From: Terriglobia bacterium
GTDB lineage: Bacteria; Acidobacteriota; Terriglobia; UBA7540
DNA length: 33,676 nucleotides
NCBI GenBank assembly: GCA_030038235.1
Contig: JASHPE010000362.1
Location: 1-33,676 of the forward strand
Direction of reading: 5' to 3'
In this document: in pieces, positions 15,189 to 23,268 of the stretch
Layout: each line of letters begins with the position of its first letter
Position numbering within the stretch: position 1 is the stretch's first letter
Notes under the pieces: generated by a model
What the model was told of the DNA's origin: nothing
Seen by the model: the letters and a program-made list of their open reading frames with translations, nothing else
Databases searched by the model: none
Translations under genes and position numbers: made by a program

Positions 15189-15494
15189 GTGATCAAGGGC
15201 TCTGGCGCGCCATCCGGTGCGGCGTCGCGAAAGAAGACCCCAGCGTCCGTGCTGGAGACAGCGCCGGTCGAACCAAAACGCCCACCCACTGAAAACCCTC
15301 TGGTATTCATTAGTCATGACAGCAGAGACGCCGACCTGGCCGAGGCGTTCGGCAAGCTTCTGACAGACGCGAGCGGAGGCATTTTAAAGTCATTCCGGTC
15401 GTCCGACAAAAAGGGGACCGCCGGAATTGAGTATGGCGTCGAGCGGTACCGCGCGGGCGGGAGAGGGTTGCAAAAGGGAGTGAGCGCACTCTGA
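15189..15494 (+). pseudogene. Truncated TIR-domain protein gene
   Basis: From a GTG at 15189 the frame reads VIKGSGAPSGAASRKKTP, then a Pro-rich linker, then PLVFISHDSRDADLAEAFGK and LKSFRSSDKKGTAGIEYGVE. This is the first strand, BB-loop side and early helices of a TIR domain as found in bacterial TIR proteins of the kind involved in NAD-consuming antiphage defence or effector signalling. After GVERY (base about 15452) the similarity ends and a stop follows at 15494. The remaining two thirds, including the catalytic glutamate region expected in active NADases, is missing. It is divergent from modA, starting only a few bases from modA's alternative start. A remnant; expression is unlikely to give a functional protein. 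Confidence 0.6.
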
Positions 15495-15495
15495 C

Positions 15496-15515
15496 CCCCG
15501 GGCTCACGCCCGGGG
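15496..15515. repeat. CCCCGGGC hairpin
   Basis: A perfect 8-bp inverted repeat, CCCCGGGC (15496-15503) and GCCCGGGG (15508-15515), with a TCAC loop, followed by GCTACGCT. It lies between the 3' ends of the TIR remnant (plus) and the parE remnant (minus), where it could end transcription both ways. Confidence 0.55.
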
Positions 15516-15541
15516 CTACGCTCTTCCGCTCCTGCGGGGCT

Positions 15542-15832
15542 TCACAGCACGCTCGGCACGTCCCGCCGGCTGTGCAGCGCTCGAACGATCCGGACGGGCT
15601 TTCGAGCGGGATCGTAAACGACGAGGTATGAGCCGACCGGCCAGAAGAGCACTGGTTTATCAGTGAGGTCTTCGCGCCGGTGCCCGACTCGCGGAGCGCG
15701 CCCAATCGTCCGACAGGCAGCAAGAAGCTGCAAGCGGACCCGGCGGGCTGCCTGGGGACAGTCTCTAAGTGATGTAAGGCCAGATTTCGCGAATGTCGAG
15801 CGCCGCCTCGGGGGAGAGTGTGAAGGCCCCAT
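15542..15832 (-). pseudogene. ParE-family toxin gene with two compensating frameshifts
   Basis: From the ATG at 15832 to the stop at 15542 the frame is open for 96 codons. The second part (RDCPQAARRVRLQLLAACRT ... GHRREDLTDKPVLFWPVGSY) is clearly a RelE/ParE toxin C-terminus. The first part in this frame (MGPSHSPPRRRS...) is nonsense, but the neighbouring frame between the ATG and base about 15765 reads AFTLSPEAALDIREIWPYIT, the expected ParE N-terminus. So one base was lost just after the ATG (about 15829) and another indel near 15763-15769 restored the frame. ParE toxins block DNA gyrase or related targets. About 20 N-terminal residues are scrambled, so the product is probably inactive. Confidence 0.65.
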
Positions 15833-16100
15833 GCCCGCTCGCGCTTGCGCCTCAACTCCCGCTCTTCGCGCTCGAGCCCTCGGAAGAACTCTTCTCCGTC
15901 TATGCCCTCGCCTTGCTCGAGTGACGCCCAGCCGGCGTTGATCTTCCTGCGGACTTCCCGAAGCTGCAGCTCACGAAGTTGGTCGCGCTCCTCGAAAAGG
16001 CGCAAAGTTTCGCGAACGACTTCGCTGGCGGAGTTGTAACGGCCGGCCTTCACCTTGCTGGAACCAGCCTTTCGAGCTCGGGCGTGAGGTGGACGTTCAT
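15830..16100 (-). pseudogene. ParD-family antitoxin gene, frameshifted and without its stop
   Basis: The ATG at 16100 starts MNVHLTPELERLV, the ribbon-helix-helix N-terminus of ParD antitoxins. Then the frame meets a stop a few codons on, at VPAR. One base is missing near 16057-16062; in the next frame the protein continues KVKAGRYNSASEVVRETLRL, then FEERDQLRELQLREVRRKIN and EELDGEEFF-like residues to RRKRERA. At the end, where an ATGA overlap (ParD stop with ParE start) would be expected, the sequence is ATGG. The ParD frame therefore has no stop and runs on. ParD would bind ParE and repress its own promoter. Both genes of the module are broken. Confidence 0.65.
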
Positions 16101-16262
16101 AGGCGCTGTGGCGATCACCTTTCAGGGTGAGACTAGCACCGATGTTCATCATTGTCAGTCTTGGCCAGGTCGGTTCTACCGAGAAGTGCGCGCATGGCCG
16201 GAGAACTTTTCCCGGCTTCCGCGGCATAATAGCTCGTGTGAGCAAGCCAAGTCCCAAGCACT

Positions 16263-16362
16263 GTCATGCCGACCCTGAACGAAGTGAGGGGGAAGAATCG
16301 CGCTGTAAAGAAAATGAACGTACGCGATTCCTCCCCCTCACTTCGTTCGGGGTCGGAATGAC
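16263..16362. repeat. Long inverted repeat, GTCAT(G/T)CCGACCC(T/C)GAACGAAG type
   Basis: Two 40-base arms, 16263-16302 and 16323-16362, are reverse complements with three differences and enclose a 20-base loop. Each arm ends in GTCATNCC/GGAATGAC. Elements of this style occur widely as dispersed intergenic repeats and give spurious peptides such as DPERSEGEES. It lies between the divergent parD remnant and the alpha-glucuronidase gene. The ATG of the latter (16358) is inside the right arm. Confidence 0.85.
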
Positions 16363-18931
16363 GGGAGTGCGCGGCCCATGGCGGGCGTGTTTCCTCTGGA
16401 TTTCGTTCTGGGCGGTGCTTGGGACGATCCTCCGTCCCGCGGCGGTGCGCGCGGAGACCGGCGAAGCGGCATGGCTGCGCTACGCGGCAATTCAGGATCG
16501 TGCCGCACGACAGCAATATGCAGATCTGCCCTCGACGGCTGTGTCGTTCGGCGATTCTGAGGTTCTGCGGTCCGCTCAGGGTGAGCTCGCGCGCGGCCTG
16601 GCCGGTACCCTCGGAATCCATCTCGCAATCGCGTCCCGATGGCCGGACCCGCTGCCCGGGAGCGGTCTGATCGTCCTCGGTACTGTGGACAAGCTGCCGC
16701 CTGCTCTGCGCTGCCTCTTGGGACTCGACGATCTCCCTGCAGACGCTTACTGCCTGAAGACTACGCGAATCAGCGGTACGAACGTGCTGGTGATCGCCGC
16801 ATCGGGCGATCGCGGGGTGCTTTACGGCGTGTTCGCACTGCTGCGGAAGATCAGCACGGGTCAGCCGATGGATGCTCTGGACGAGCGGCAGGAGCCGTAC
16901 GCGCCCATCCGCTGGGTGGATGAGTGGGACAACCTCGACGGCTCGATCGAGCGCGGCTATGGCGGCAAGTCGATCTTCTTCGAGAACGGCCACGTAGCCG
17001 TAGATCTCACGCGGGCCAGCGAGTACGCGCGCCTGCTGGCCTCGATCGGCATCAATGGCTGCGCGGTGAACAACGTCAACGCGGACCGGCGGCTGATCAG
17101 CCCGGAGTTTCTGCCGGAACTCGCGCGCCTGGCGCAGGCGTTCCGCCCTTGGGGCGTACGGATGGCTATCGCCGTCGATTTCAGCAGCCCGCAGACGATG
17201 GGCGGGCTCACGACCTTCGATCCGCTCGACCCGCGCGTGGTGGCCTGGTGGAAGGACAAGTTCGACGCCATCTATCAGGCCGTCCCCGACCTCGGCGGCG
17301 TCGTGATGAAGGCGGATTCCGAGGGCAGGCTCGGACCATCGTCGTACGGACGCACGCCCGCCGACGCCGCCAACGTGATCGCGCGGGCTCTCGCGCCGTA
17401 CGGTGGGCTCGTCTTCTATCGCGCGTTCGTCTACAACCATCACCTCGACTGGCGCGATCCCAAGGCCGATCGAGCGCGCGCCGCCTACGACATCTTCCAT
17501 CCGCTCGACGGCCAGTTCGACACCAATGTGGTGGTGCAGATCAAGAATGGCCCCATCGACTTTCAGGTGCGCGAGCCGGTGTCGCCGCTGCTCGGAGGTC
17601 TCGCGCGGACGAACGAAGCGGTCGAGCTGCAGATCACGCAGGAATACACCGGGCAGCAGCGGCACATCTGCTATCTCGCGCCGATGTGGAAAGACGCGCT
17701 TGACTTCGACCTGCAGGCGCGCGGCCCGGACACGCCCGTCAAGGCTCTCGTGGCCGGGAAGACGTTCCATCGGCCGGCGGGCGGATTCGTCGGCGTCTCG
17801 AACGTGGGTCGCGACCCCACGTGGCTCGGCAGCCATCTGGCTATGGCGAATCTCTATGCCTTCGGACGTCTGGCGTGGAATCCGGACCTGAGTACGCGCG
17901 CCATCGCCGACGAGTGGACGCGCCAGACGTTCGGCAACGACCCGCAGGTTGTGGATACCATCAGCCAAATCCAGCTCGATTCGTGGCGAATTTACGAGGA
18001 CTATACGGGACCGCTCGGACTCGGCACGCTCACCGACATTCTAGGCAGCCATTACGGACCCGGAGTCGAGTCCGCGGAGCGCAATGGCTGGGGGCAGTGG
18101 ATCCGCGCCGACCACGAGGGTGTCGGCATGGACCGCACCGTGGCCACCGGAACAGGCTACATCGGTCAATATGCGCCGGCCGTGGCGCGGCTTTACGAAT
18201 CGCTCGCGACCTGTCCGGACGCGCTGCTGCTCTTCATGCACCACGTCGCCTACACCTACCGGCTGCACTCGGGATCCACCGTGATCCAGTACATCTACGA
18301 CTCGCATTATGCGGGCGCCGAGCACGCGGCAGGACTCGTGGCGCGATGGCGCTCGCTTCAAGGTCGCATCGACGATGAGCGCTATCGCGAGGTCCTTGCG
18401 AGGCTCACCTATCAGGCCGGACACGCGATCGTCTGGCGTGACGCGGTCTGTAGCTGGTTTCTGCGCATGTCGGGCATCCCGGACGACCGCGGGCGCGCCG
18501 GCCATTTCCCCGGACGCTTCGAAGCCGAGGACATGACGCTCTCGGGGTACAAGGCGGTGGAGGTCACGCCGTGGGAGACTGCTTCGGGCGGCAAGGCAGT
18601 CACCTGCCCGCGTCCCGAAGGCTGCTCGGCGAGCCTCCGCTATAACGGTCCGGCAGGCCGCTACGATGTCGCCGTCGAGTATTTCGACCAGAACAACGGC
18701 GTGTCGAAGTACAAGCTGTGGATTGCCGGGCGGCTGGCGGATCAGTGGGCAGCGGATGATACGCTGCCGGCATCCACCATGAACGGAAGCTCCGCCACGC
18801 GCCATACCGTCTCCGGCGTAACGCTGCACCCGGGAGACGAGATCCGCGTGGAAGGCGTGCCGGACGGCGGCGAGCCCGCGCCTCTGGACTACGTCGAGCT
18901 GCGACCGGTGCTCGCGGGTGTGAAAAACTAA
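16358..18931 (+). CDS. aguA: Alpha-glucuronidase, glycoside hydrolase family 67, with C-terminal carbohydrate-binding module
   Basis: This enzyme removes (4-O-methyl-)glucuronic acid from the ends of xylo-oligosaccharides in hemicellulose breakdown. The 857-residue product starts at the ATG at 16358; a signal peptide (ACFLWISFWAVLGTILRPAAVRA) points to export. A GH67 N-terminal domain (GDRGVLYGVFALLRKI) precedes the barrel with NLDGSIERGYGGKSIFF (about 191-207), NNVNADRRL and KADSEGR. E322 is a likely acid. D401 (PIDFQ) and E429 (QITQEY) are 28 residues apart, as are the two acidic catalytic residues D365 and E393 that I recall for the Cellvibrio GH67 enzyme. Residues about 715-855 (FEAEDMTLSGY ... 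LDYVELRP) resemble a CBM6/CBM35-type beta-sandwich. The ribosome-binding site is poor because a repeat arm supplies the start region. Confidence 0.92.
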   Translation: MTGVRGPWRACFLWISFWAVLGTILRPAAVRAETGEAAWLRYAAIQDRAARQQYADLPSTAVSFGDSEVLRSAQGELARGLAGTLGIHLAIASRWPDPLPGSGLIVLGTVDKLPPALRCLLGLDDLPADAYCLKTTRISGTNVLVIAASGDRGVLYGVFALLRKISTGQPMDALDERQEPYAPIRWVDEWDNLDGSIERGYGGKSIFFENGHVAVDLTRASEYARLLASIGINGCAVNNVNADRRLISPEFLPELARLAQAFRPWGVRMAIAVDFSSPQTMGGLTTFDPLDPRVVAWWKDKFDAIYQAVPDLGGVVMKADSEGRLGPSSYGRTPADAANVIARALAPYGGLVFYRAFVYNHHLDWRDPKADRARAAYDIFHPLDGQFDTNVVVQIKNGPIDFQVREPVSPLLGGLARTNEAVELQITQEYTGQQRHICYLAPMWKDALDFDLQARGPDTPVKALVAGKTFHRPAGGFVGVSNVGRDPTWLGSHLAMANLYAFGRLAWNPDLSTRAIADEWTRQTFGNDPQVVDTISQIQLDSWRIYEDYTGPLGLGTLTDILGSHYGPGVESAERNGWGQWIRADHEGVGMDRTVATGTGYIGQYAPAVARLYESLATCPDALLLFMHHVAYTYRLHSGSTVIQYIYDSHYAGAEHAAGLVARWRSLQGRIDDERYREVLARLTYQAGHAIVWRDAVCSWFLRMSGIPDDRGRAGHFPGRFEAEDMTLSGYKAVEVTPWETASGGKAVTCPRPEGCSASLRYNGPAGRYDVAVEYFDQNNGVSKYKLWIAGRLADQWAADDTLPASTMNGSSATRHTVSGVTLHPGDEIRVEGVPDGGEPAPLDYVELRPVLAGVKN

Positions 18932-19026
18932 ACAAAGAGGAACAGAGACACGGAGAAGACAATCAAGATTAAATGAAGATGTCTTTTGCTTCCGGTTTTC
19001 TCTGTGCCTCTGTGTCTCTGTGTTGG
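18931..19026. repeat. Imperfect palindrome of ACAGAGAC words after aguA
   Basis: The left arm (18931-18960) contains GAGGAACAGAGACACGGAGA. The right arm (18995-19026) contains TCTCTGTGCCTCTGTGTCTC. They are approximate reverse complements about 34 bases apart. It begins at the last base of the aguA stop codon and ends 31 bases before the TPR gene. Same word as at 7591-7698. Confidence 0.65.
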
Positions 19027-19057
19027 GATTGAGCCGCCGGTGCTATCCTGAGCTTGA

Positions 19058-21418
19058 ATGAGCGTGGCGACTCCTTATACCGCCGGTCTTCGATGCGTCC
19101 GCGCGCTGCCGGTCCTGCTTTGCCTGGCGCTCAGCACCACCGGTATGGCGCAGCGCGTACAGAAATCGTCCAAAACAGCCTCCAGTGACGACGCGGCAGC
19201 GGCGAAGCTCGCCCAGAATAACGCTGCGGCGGCGCTGGCGCGGCAGGCAAACGCTTTGGCGCGCGCCGAGCACCTGCAAGAAGCGGCGGATCTCTATCAC
19301 AAAGCGCTGGCGCTGAAGCCCGACGACGCCAACATCCATTACAGCCTGGCCAATGTCGATACCGGCCTGAACCGGCTTGATGACGCGGCCGGCGAGTATC
19401 GGGAGGCCCTGCGCCTCAATCCGAACCTGGCGGGCGCGCACGCCGCGCTCGGCGCCTTGCTGGAGTCGCAGGGCGACATGGCGGCGGCCATCGAGGAGTT
19501 CCGCGCCGACGTGAAGCTGCACCCGTCGAGCGCTGTCGCGCACGAGAAGCTCGCCGAGGCCTTGGCGATGGCCCGGCAGCCGGCCCAAGCGGAGTTCCAG
19601 GAGGCCTTGCGCCTCGATCCCAACAATCCCGCGCTGCGGGCTTCCTTCGCCTCGGCGCTCGAGCAGGCCGGTGACACCGCCGCCGCCGTCGAGCTCTGGC
19701 GTGAGGCGCTGGCGCATGCGCCACAGAACTCCGATTACCACGCGGGGCTTGCGCTCGCCCTGACGGAGAGCGGCGGCGCAGACGCGGAGGCCCTGAACGA
19801 ATACCGCGAGGCGGTGCGGCTGCGGCCAAGCGACCCGGAATTGCATCTGAGCCTCGGAAACGCACTGCAGACGAGCGGCGATGTGATTCACGCTGTCGAG
19901 GAATATCGCCAGGCGGTGGCGCTGCGGCCCGAACAAGTAGACTATCGATATAGCCTTGCATTGGCGCTGCGCAAGGCCGGCGATTATGGAGGCGCCATCA
20001 CCGAGTTGCGGCGGCTGCTGCGCGAGCGCCCGGCGGACGCCCAGGCGCGCGCCGAGCTCGCCGGCACCTATCTCGACACCAGCAACGACGGCGCAGCCGT
20101 GGCCGAGTACTACGAAGCCCTGCGCCTGCGGCCGAACGATCCGGCGCTGCACGAAGCGTTGGGCCTGGTGCTGCGCAAGACAGGCGATCTGATGGGCGCC
20201 ATCCCCGAGTTGAGGAAAGCGGCGGAACTCGCTCCCGATTCCCCAGACGATCATCGCAACCTGGCCGAGGCGCTCGGCGCGGGCGGCGATCTCGCGGGAT
20301 TCATCGCCGAGTACCAGGAAGAAGTGACGCTCAAGCCGCTCGATGCCGACGCGCACCTGGACCTGGCCAATGCGTTTGCTTCCGCCGGGCAGAACGATCG
20401 CGCCATCATCGAGTATCAGCGGACGCTCAAGCTGCAGCCCGCGAATCCGCAGGTTCACTATCGGCTGGCCGAGGCGCTGTTGCGGGCGAATCGCGCGAGC
20501 GAAGCGCTCGACGAGTTGCAGGAGTCGGTGCGCGAGCGGCCCGATACGCCGCAAGCGCTGATGGCGCTGGCCGATCTGCTGGCCGCCAAGCGCCAGTGGC
20601 CGTCGGCGATCGAGGCTTATCGCGACGCGCTCAAACTGCGTCCCGACGATGCCTCCCTGCACGAGCATCTGGCGTCGGCGCTCAAGGAGAGCGGCGACCT
20701 GGATGGCGCCGAGACCGAATTGAAGGCCGCCGGCCAGTTGGCGTCGAACGATCCTTCCTATCAGCTTCAGCTCGGCCAGACCTTGCAGGCGCGGGGCGAT
20801 TTCAAGGGTGCGGCGGCGGCTTATCGCGCCGTGCTGGCGTTGCGTCCGGGCGATACCGTGGCGATTATCGGCCTAGGCTCGAGCCTGCTCGCCGCTGGCG
20901 ATGCCACCGGAGCCGCCGCCTCCCTGCGCGAAGGCATCGCGCGCCAGCCGCAGTCGGCCGATACGCACGCGTCGCTGGCGCTGGCGCTGCTCGAGCTTAA
21001 GGATCCGGCGAACGCGCTCGAGGAAGGCGAGCAGGCGGTGAAGCTCGCGCCCTTCAGCCCGCGCAGCAACTACGCCATGGGCGCGGCGTTTCTGGCGCTG
21101 GGCAATCTGCCGGAGGCCGTTTCTCACTTGCAGGAGGCGCTGACGGGGAAGTCCGACTACACGGAAGCGCGCCTGGCGCTGGCGCAGGCCTTCGCGCGCG
21201 AACGCGACACCTCCAATGAGATTACCACCTACCGCGAGTATCTGCAGTTGCAGCCCAAAGACGCCGATTCCCACTTGGCGCTCGCCGCGGCCCTCGGCCA
21301 GACTGACGACCTGAGCGGCGCCGCCGCCGAATGCGATCGCGCGCTCGCGTTGCGTCCCGATTGGCCCGAAGCGCAGCAGACCTGCGCGCGATTTAAGAGC
21401 ACCAGCACCAAGAAGTGA
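19058..21418 (+). CDS. Exported tetratricopeptide-repeat protein
   Basis: The product has 786 residues. Residues 1-31 (VRALPVLLCLALSTTGMAQ) look like a signal peptide. After a Lys/Ser/Ala-rich linker, almost the whole protein is tandem 34-residue TPR units, roughly twenty, with the usual W/L-G-Y-A-F-A-P pattern, for example AADLYHKALALKPDDANIHY and EAVSHLQEALTGKSDYTEAR. TPR arrays are protein-protein interaction scaffolds. Nothing shows a catalytic domain, so it probably works as an adaptor in the periplasm or at the envelope. It follows aguA on the same strand but is separated by a palindrome, so co-transcription is uncertain. The start ATG at 19058 has a weak ribosome-binding site. Confidence 0.85.
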   Translation: MSVATPYTAGLRCVRALPVLLCLALSTTGMAQRVQKSSKTASSDDAAAAKLAQNNAAAALARQANALARAEHLQEAADLYHKALALKPDDANIHYSLANVDTGLNRLDDAAGEYREALRLNPNLAGAHAALGALLESQGDMAAAIEEFRADVKLHPSSAVAHEKLAEALAMARQPAQAEFQEALRLDPNNPALRASFASALEQAGDTAAAVELWREALAHAPQNSDYHAGLALALTESGGADAEALNEYREAVRLRPSDPELHLSLGNALQTSGDVIHAVEEYRQAVALRPEQVDYRYSLALALRKAGDYGGAITELRRLLRERPADAQARAELAGTYLDTSNDGAAVAEYYEALRLRPNDPALHEALGLVLRKTGDLMGAIPELRKAAELAPDSPDDHRNLAEALGAGGDLAGFIAEYQEEVTLKPLDADAHLDLANAFASAGQNDRAIIEYQRTLKLQPANPQVHYRLAEALLRANRASEALDELQESVRERPDTPQALMALADLLAAKRQWPSAIEAYRDALKLRPDDASLHEHLASALKESGDLDGAETELKAAGQLASNDPSYQLQLGQTLQARGDFKGAAAAYRAVLALRPGDTVAIIGLGSSLLAAGDATGAAASLREGIARQPQSADTHASLALALLELKDPANALEEGEQAVKLAPFSPRSNYAMGAAFLALGNLPEAVSHLQEALTGKSDYTEARLALAQAFARERDTSNEITTYREYLQLQPKDADSHLALAAALGQTDDLSGAAAECDRALALRPDWPEAQQTCARFKSTSTKK

Positions 21419-21429
21419 GCGCGCTGTAG

Positions 21430-21446
21430 CGCCGGCGTCCCCGGCG
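21430..21446. terminator. Small GC hairpin between convergent genes
   Basis: CGCCGG (21430-21435), loop CGTCC, CCGGCG (21441-21446), 12 bases after the TPR stop and upstream of the convergent ftcD stop. No T-run. The rest of 21419-21574 shows nothing else. Confidence 0.35.
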
Positions 21447-21574
21447 TTCCTACTGATGCCCTCACTGCTGCCGCCACCCTTCGAATTCGCCTGTAGACTA
21501 ACATTACCCCAAGCTTTCCGAATTTCCATTTGGCAGAGGCATACACTATATGCGGTGCCGGAGTTATGACAGCC

Positions 21575-23128
21575 CTAGCACGGCAAGGAAATTATCCTCG
21601 ACTCAACTTCGCTTGCCCAAGCGCGATCCTGAATCGAGCCGAGATTCGTGCGCACGTTCTCGACTGCGCCGGCGCGTCCGGCGTCAGCCATGGCGAGCGC
21701 CACCTTCAGGTCCGACGCGGCTTGCGGCATGGTGATGGGCTGGATGCTCTCGATGATGCTGCGCACTTCGCCGATCATCTGCCCTGTCTCGAGCGGCACC
21801 AGTGTCGCGGACTTGTTGGCTTCTTCCATAGCCGCACGGCGCGCTGCCTGCTCGGCTTCGCTGGTCTTGGGCAGCCGCATGGCGCGAAGCACGCCGTTGT
21901 AACTCTCAGCGTCACGGTCGATGGTTTCCATGAGGCGCGGGCGCAGACGCTCCAGACGCTCCAGCGCGCGGTGGATCGCTTCGTAGTGCTCCGCAAAAGA
22001 CTTCTTCTTCAGGCTCAGGCGGCAGACCATGATCCCGAGCGCGGCCGCCAGCGCGCCGGCCAGCGCGGAGACGCTTCCGCCGCCGGGCGCGGGAGTATCG
22101 GCCGCAACGGCATTCACAAAGTCCTGCGCCATGCCGGCGAGCGTGGGCGCCGCTCCTGATTCTGCTGAAGCCGCTTTCGAACTCACGCCGAGGGTGCTCG
22201 CACCTTCCGCAGCGCGATTGAGGACCGTCTCCAGACGATGTTCGAGAATCAGACCGGGCTGGAAATTCTCGACCTTAAGGTAGTGTACGGCAGCGTCTTC
22301 GAGCGCCGCCCGCGGGATCAGACCCACGATTTCACTGCCTTCCACCTTAACCCCTGCGTCGCTAGCCCCGCGGCCGACGGCATCAAACACAGTGCCGATC
22401 GATGTGGTCTCGAAATCGGTGAGATTCATGGAAACCTGCGCGAGGTTGCGCGCCTTCAAGTCCACCCCCATCGCCTTCACACAAGGAAATCCGCCGCTCG
22501 ATGCGCGAATCTTCTTCGCGATCGCCTTGGCTACAGATGTATCCGGCGTGGCCAGATTGATGTTGTAAGCGATCAGGAATTTGCGCGCTCCCACCACCGT
22601 TGCGCCGGCCGTAGGATGCAGCGCGGCCGGATCAGGGCCGAAGTCGGGGCGCCGCTCGGGATTGCTTTTGACCTCTTCGCGCAGGCCCTCAAACTGGCCG
22701 CGGCGGATATTCTCGAGATTGCGGCGTTCCGGCGTCCGCGCTGCCGCCTCGTAAAGGTAGGTCGGTACGCGGTAGCGTCTCCAAGCCTGCTCTGCCACCT
22801 GCTCGGCGATGCGGATGCAGTCGGCGAGGCTCACACCGCGCACCGGCACAAAAGGAACCACGTCGGTAGCCCCCAACCGCGGATGTGCGCCGTGGTGTTG
22901 GGTTAACTCAATCAGTTCCGTCGCCTTGCCGATTCCGCGCAACGCCGCTTCGCCGATAGCTTCGCGGGTACCAACCAGTGTGATAACAGAACGATTGTGG
23001 TCGGCATCCATCTCTTGGTCCAACAAGTAGACGTCCGGTCCATCCAGAATGGCCCGGATGATGGCTTCGACTTTGTTGGCATCGCGCCCTTCGCTGAAAT
23101 TAGGCACACATTCGACAATAGTTTGCAT
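21575..23128 (-). CDS. ftcD: Glutamate formimidoyltransferase / formimidoyltetrahydrofolate cyclodeaminase (bifunctional)
   Basis: This enzyme transfers the formimino group from formiminoglutamate (end of histidine degradation) to tetrahydrofolate. It then releases ammonia to give 5,10-methenyl-tetrahydrofolate. The 517 residues hold both activities. Residues 1-300 are the transferase (MQTIVECVPNFSEGRD), with catalytic H82 in HHGAHPRLGATDVVPF, the same number as in the mammalian enzyme. Residues about 330-510 are the cyclodeaminase, starting FVNAVAADTPAPGGGSVSAL and ending ENVRTNLGSIQD. An Ala/Ser-rich linker joins them. Many bacteria have the halves as separate genes; the fusion is the form also found in animals. 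No hut genes are nearby. The ATG at 23128 lacks a clear ribosome-binding site. Confidence 0.94.
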   Translation of the reverse strand: MQTIVECVPNFSEGRDANKVEAIIRAILDGPDVYLLDQEMDADHNRSVITLVGTREAIGEAALRGIGKATELIELTQHHGAHPRLGATDVVPFVPVRGVSLADCIRIAEQVAEQAWRRYRVPTYLYEAAARTPERRNLENIRRGQFEGLREEVKSNPERRPDFGPDPAALHPTAGATVVGARKFLIAYNINLATPDTSVAKAIAKKIRASSGGFPCVKAMGVDLKARNLAQVSMNLTDFETTSIGTVFDAVGRGASDAGVKVEGSEIVGLIPRAALEDAAVHYLKVENFQPGLILEHRLETVLNRAAEGASTLGVSSKAASAESGAAPTLAGMAQDFVNAVAADTPAPGGGSVSALAGALAAALGIMVCRLSLKKKSFAEHYEAIHRALERLERLRPRLMETIDRDAESYNGVLRAMRLPKTSEAEQAARRAAMEEANKSATLVPLETGQMIGEVRSIIESIQPITMPQAASDLKVALAMADAGRAGAVENVRTNLGSIQDRAWASEVESRIISLPC

Positions 23129-23268
23129 GGATTCAATTTAACACGATCAAAAACCGTCACCCGCTGCGCCGAATCCAGGTGGTGCCGCGCCCTGACACGG
23201 ATGCGTATTGGCTTACCGTCATAAGGATTCCGTCCAGACTGCCGATAGCCATAGTGAGGATTATTCCC
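23129..23268. other. Divergent spacer between ftcD and pilB
   Basis: 140 bases that must carry promoters for ftcD (minus) and the pil genes (plus). I see the pilB ribosome-binding site GAGGA at 23256-23260 but no convincing sigma-70 or sigma-54 promoter. Confidence 0.4.

Noticed and set aside
15310-16257. One 315-codon minus-strand gene containing the ParD core
   Set aside because: Only the middle resembles ParD; the rest is ParE and spacer DNA read in wrong frames. It arises because the ParD stop was lost.
16127-16357. An N-terminal extension of the alpha-glucuronidase (77 more residues)
   Set aside because: The extension is translated dispersed repeat (DPERSEGEES) and would put the signal peptide in the middle of the protein.
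19043-20668. A long open frame on the minus strand opposite the TPR gene (about 541 codons)
   Set aside because: It is the mirror of a GC-rich repetitive TPR gene; its protein is Arg/Gln/Leu repetitive without any domain, and the plus strand has a clear signal peptide and TPR motifs.
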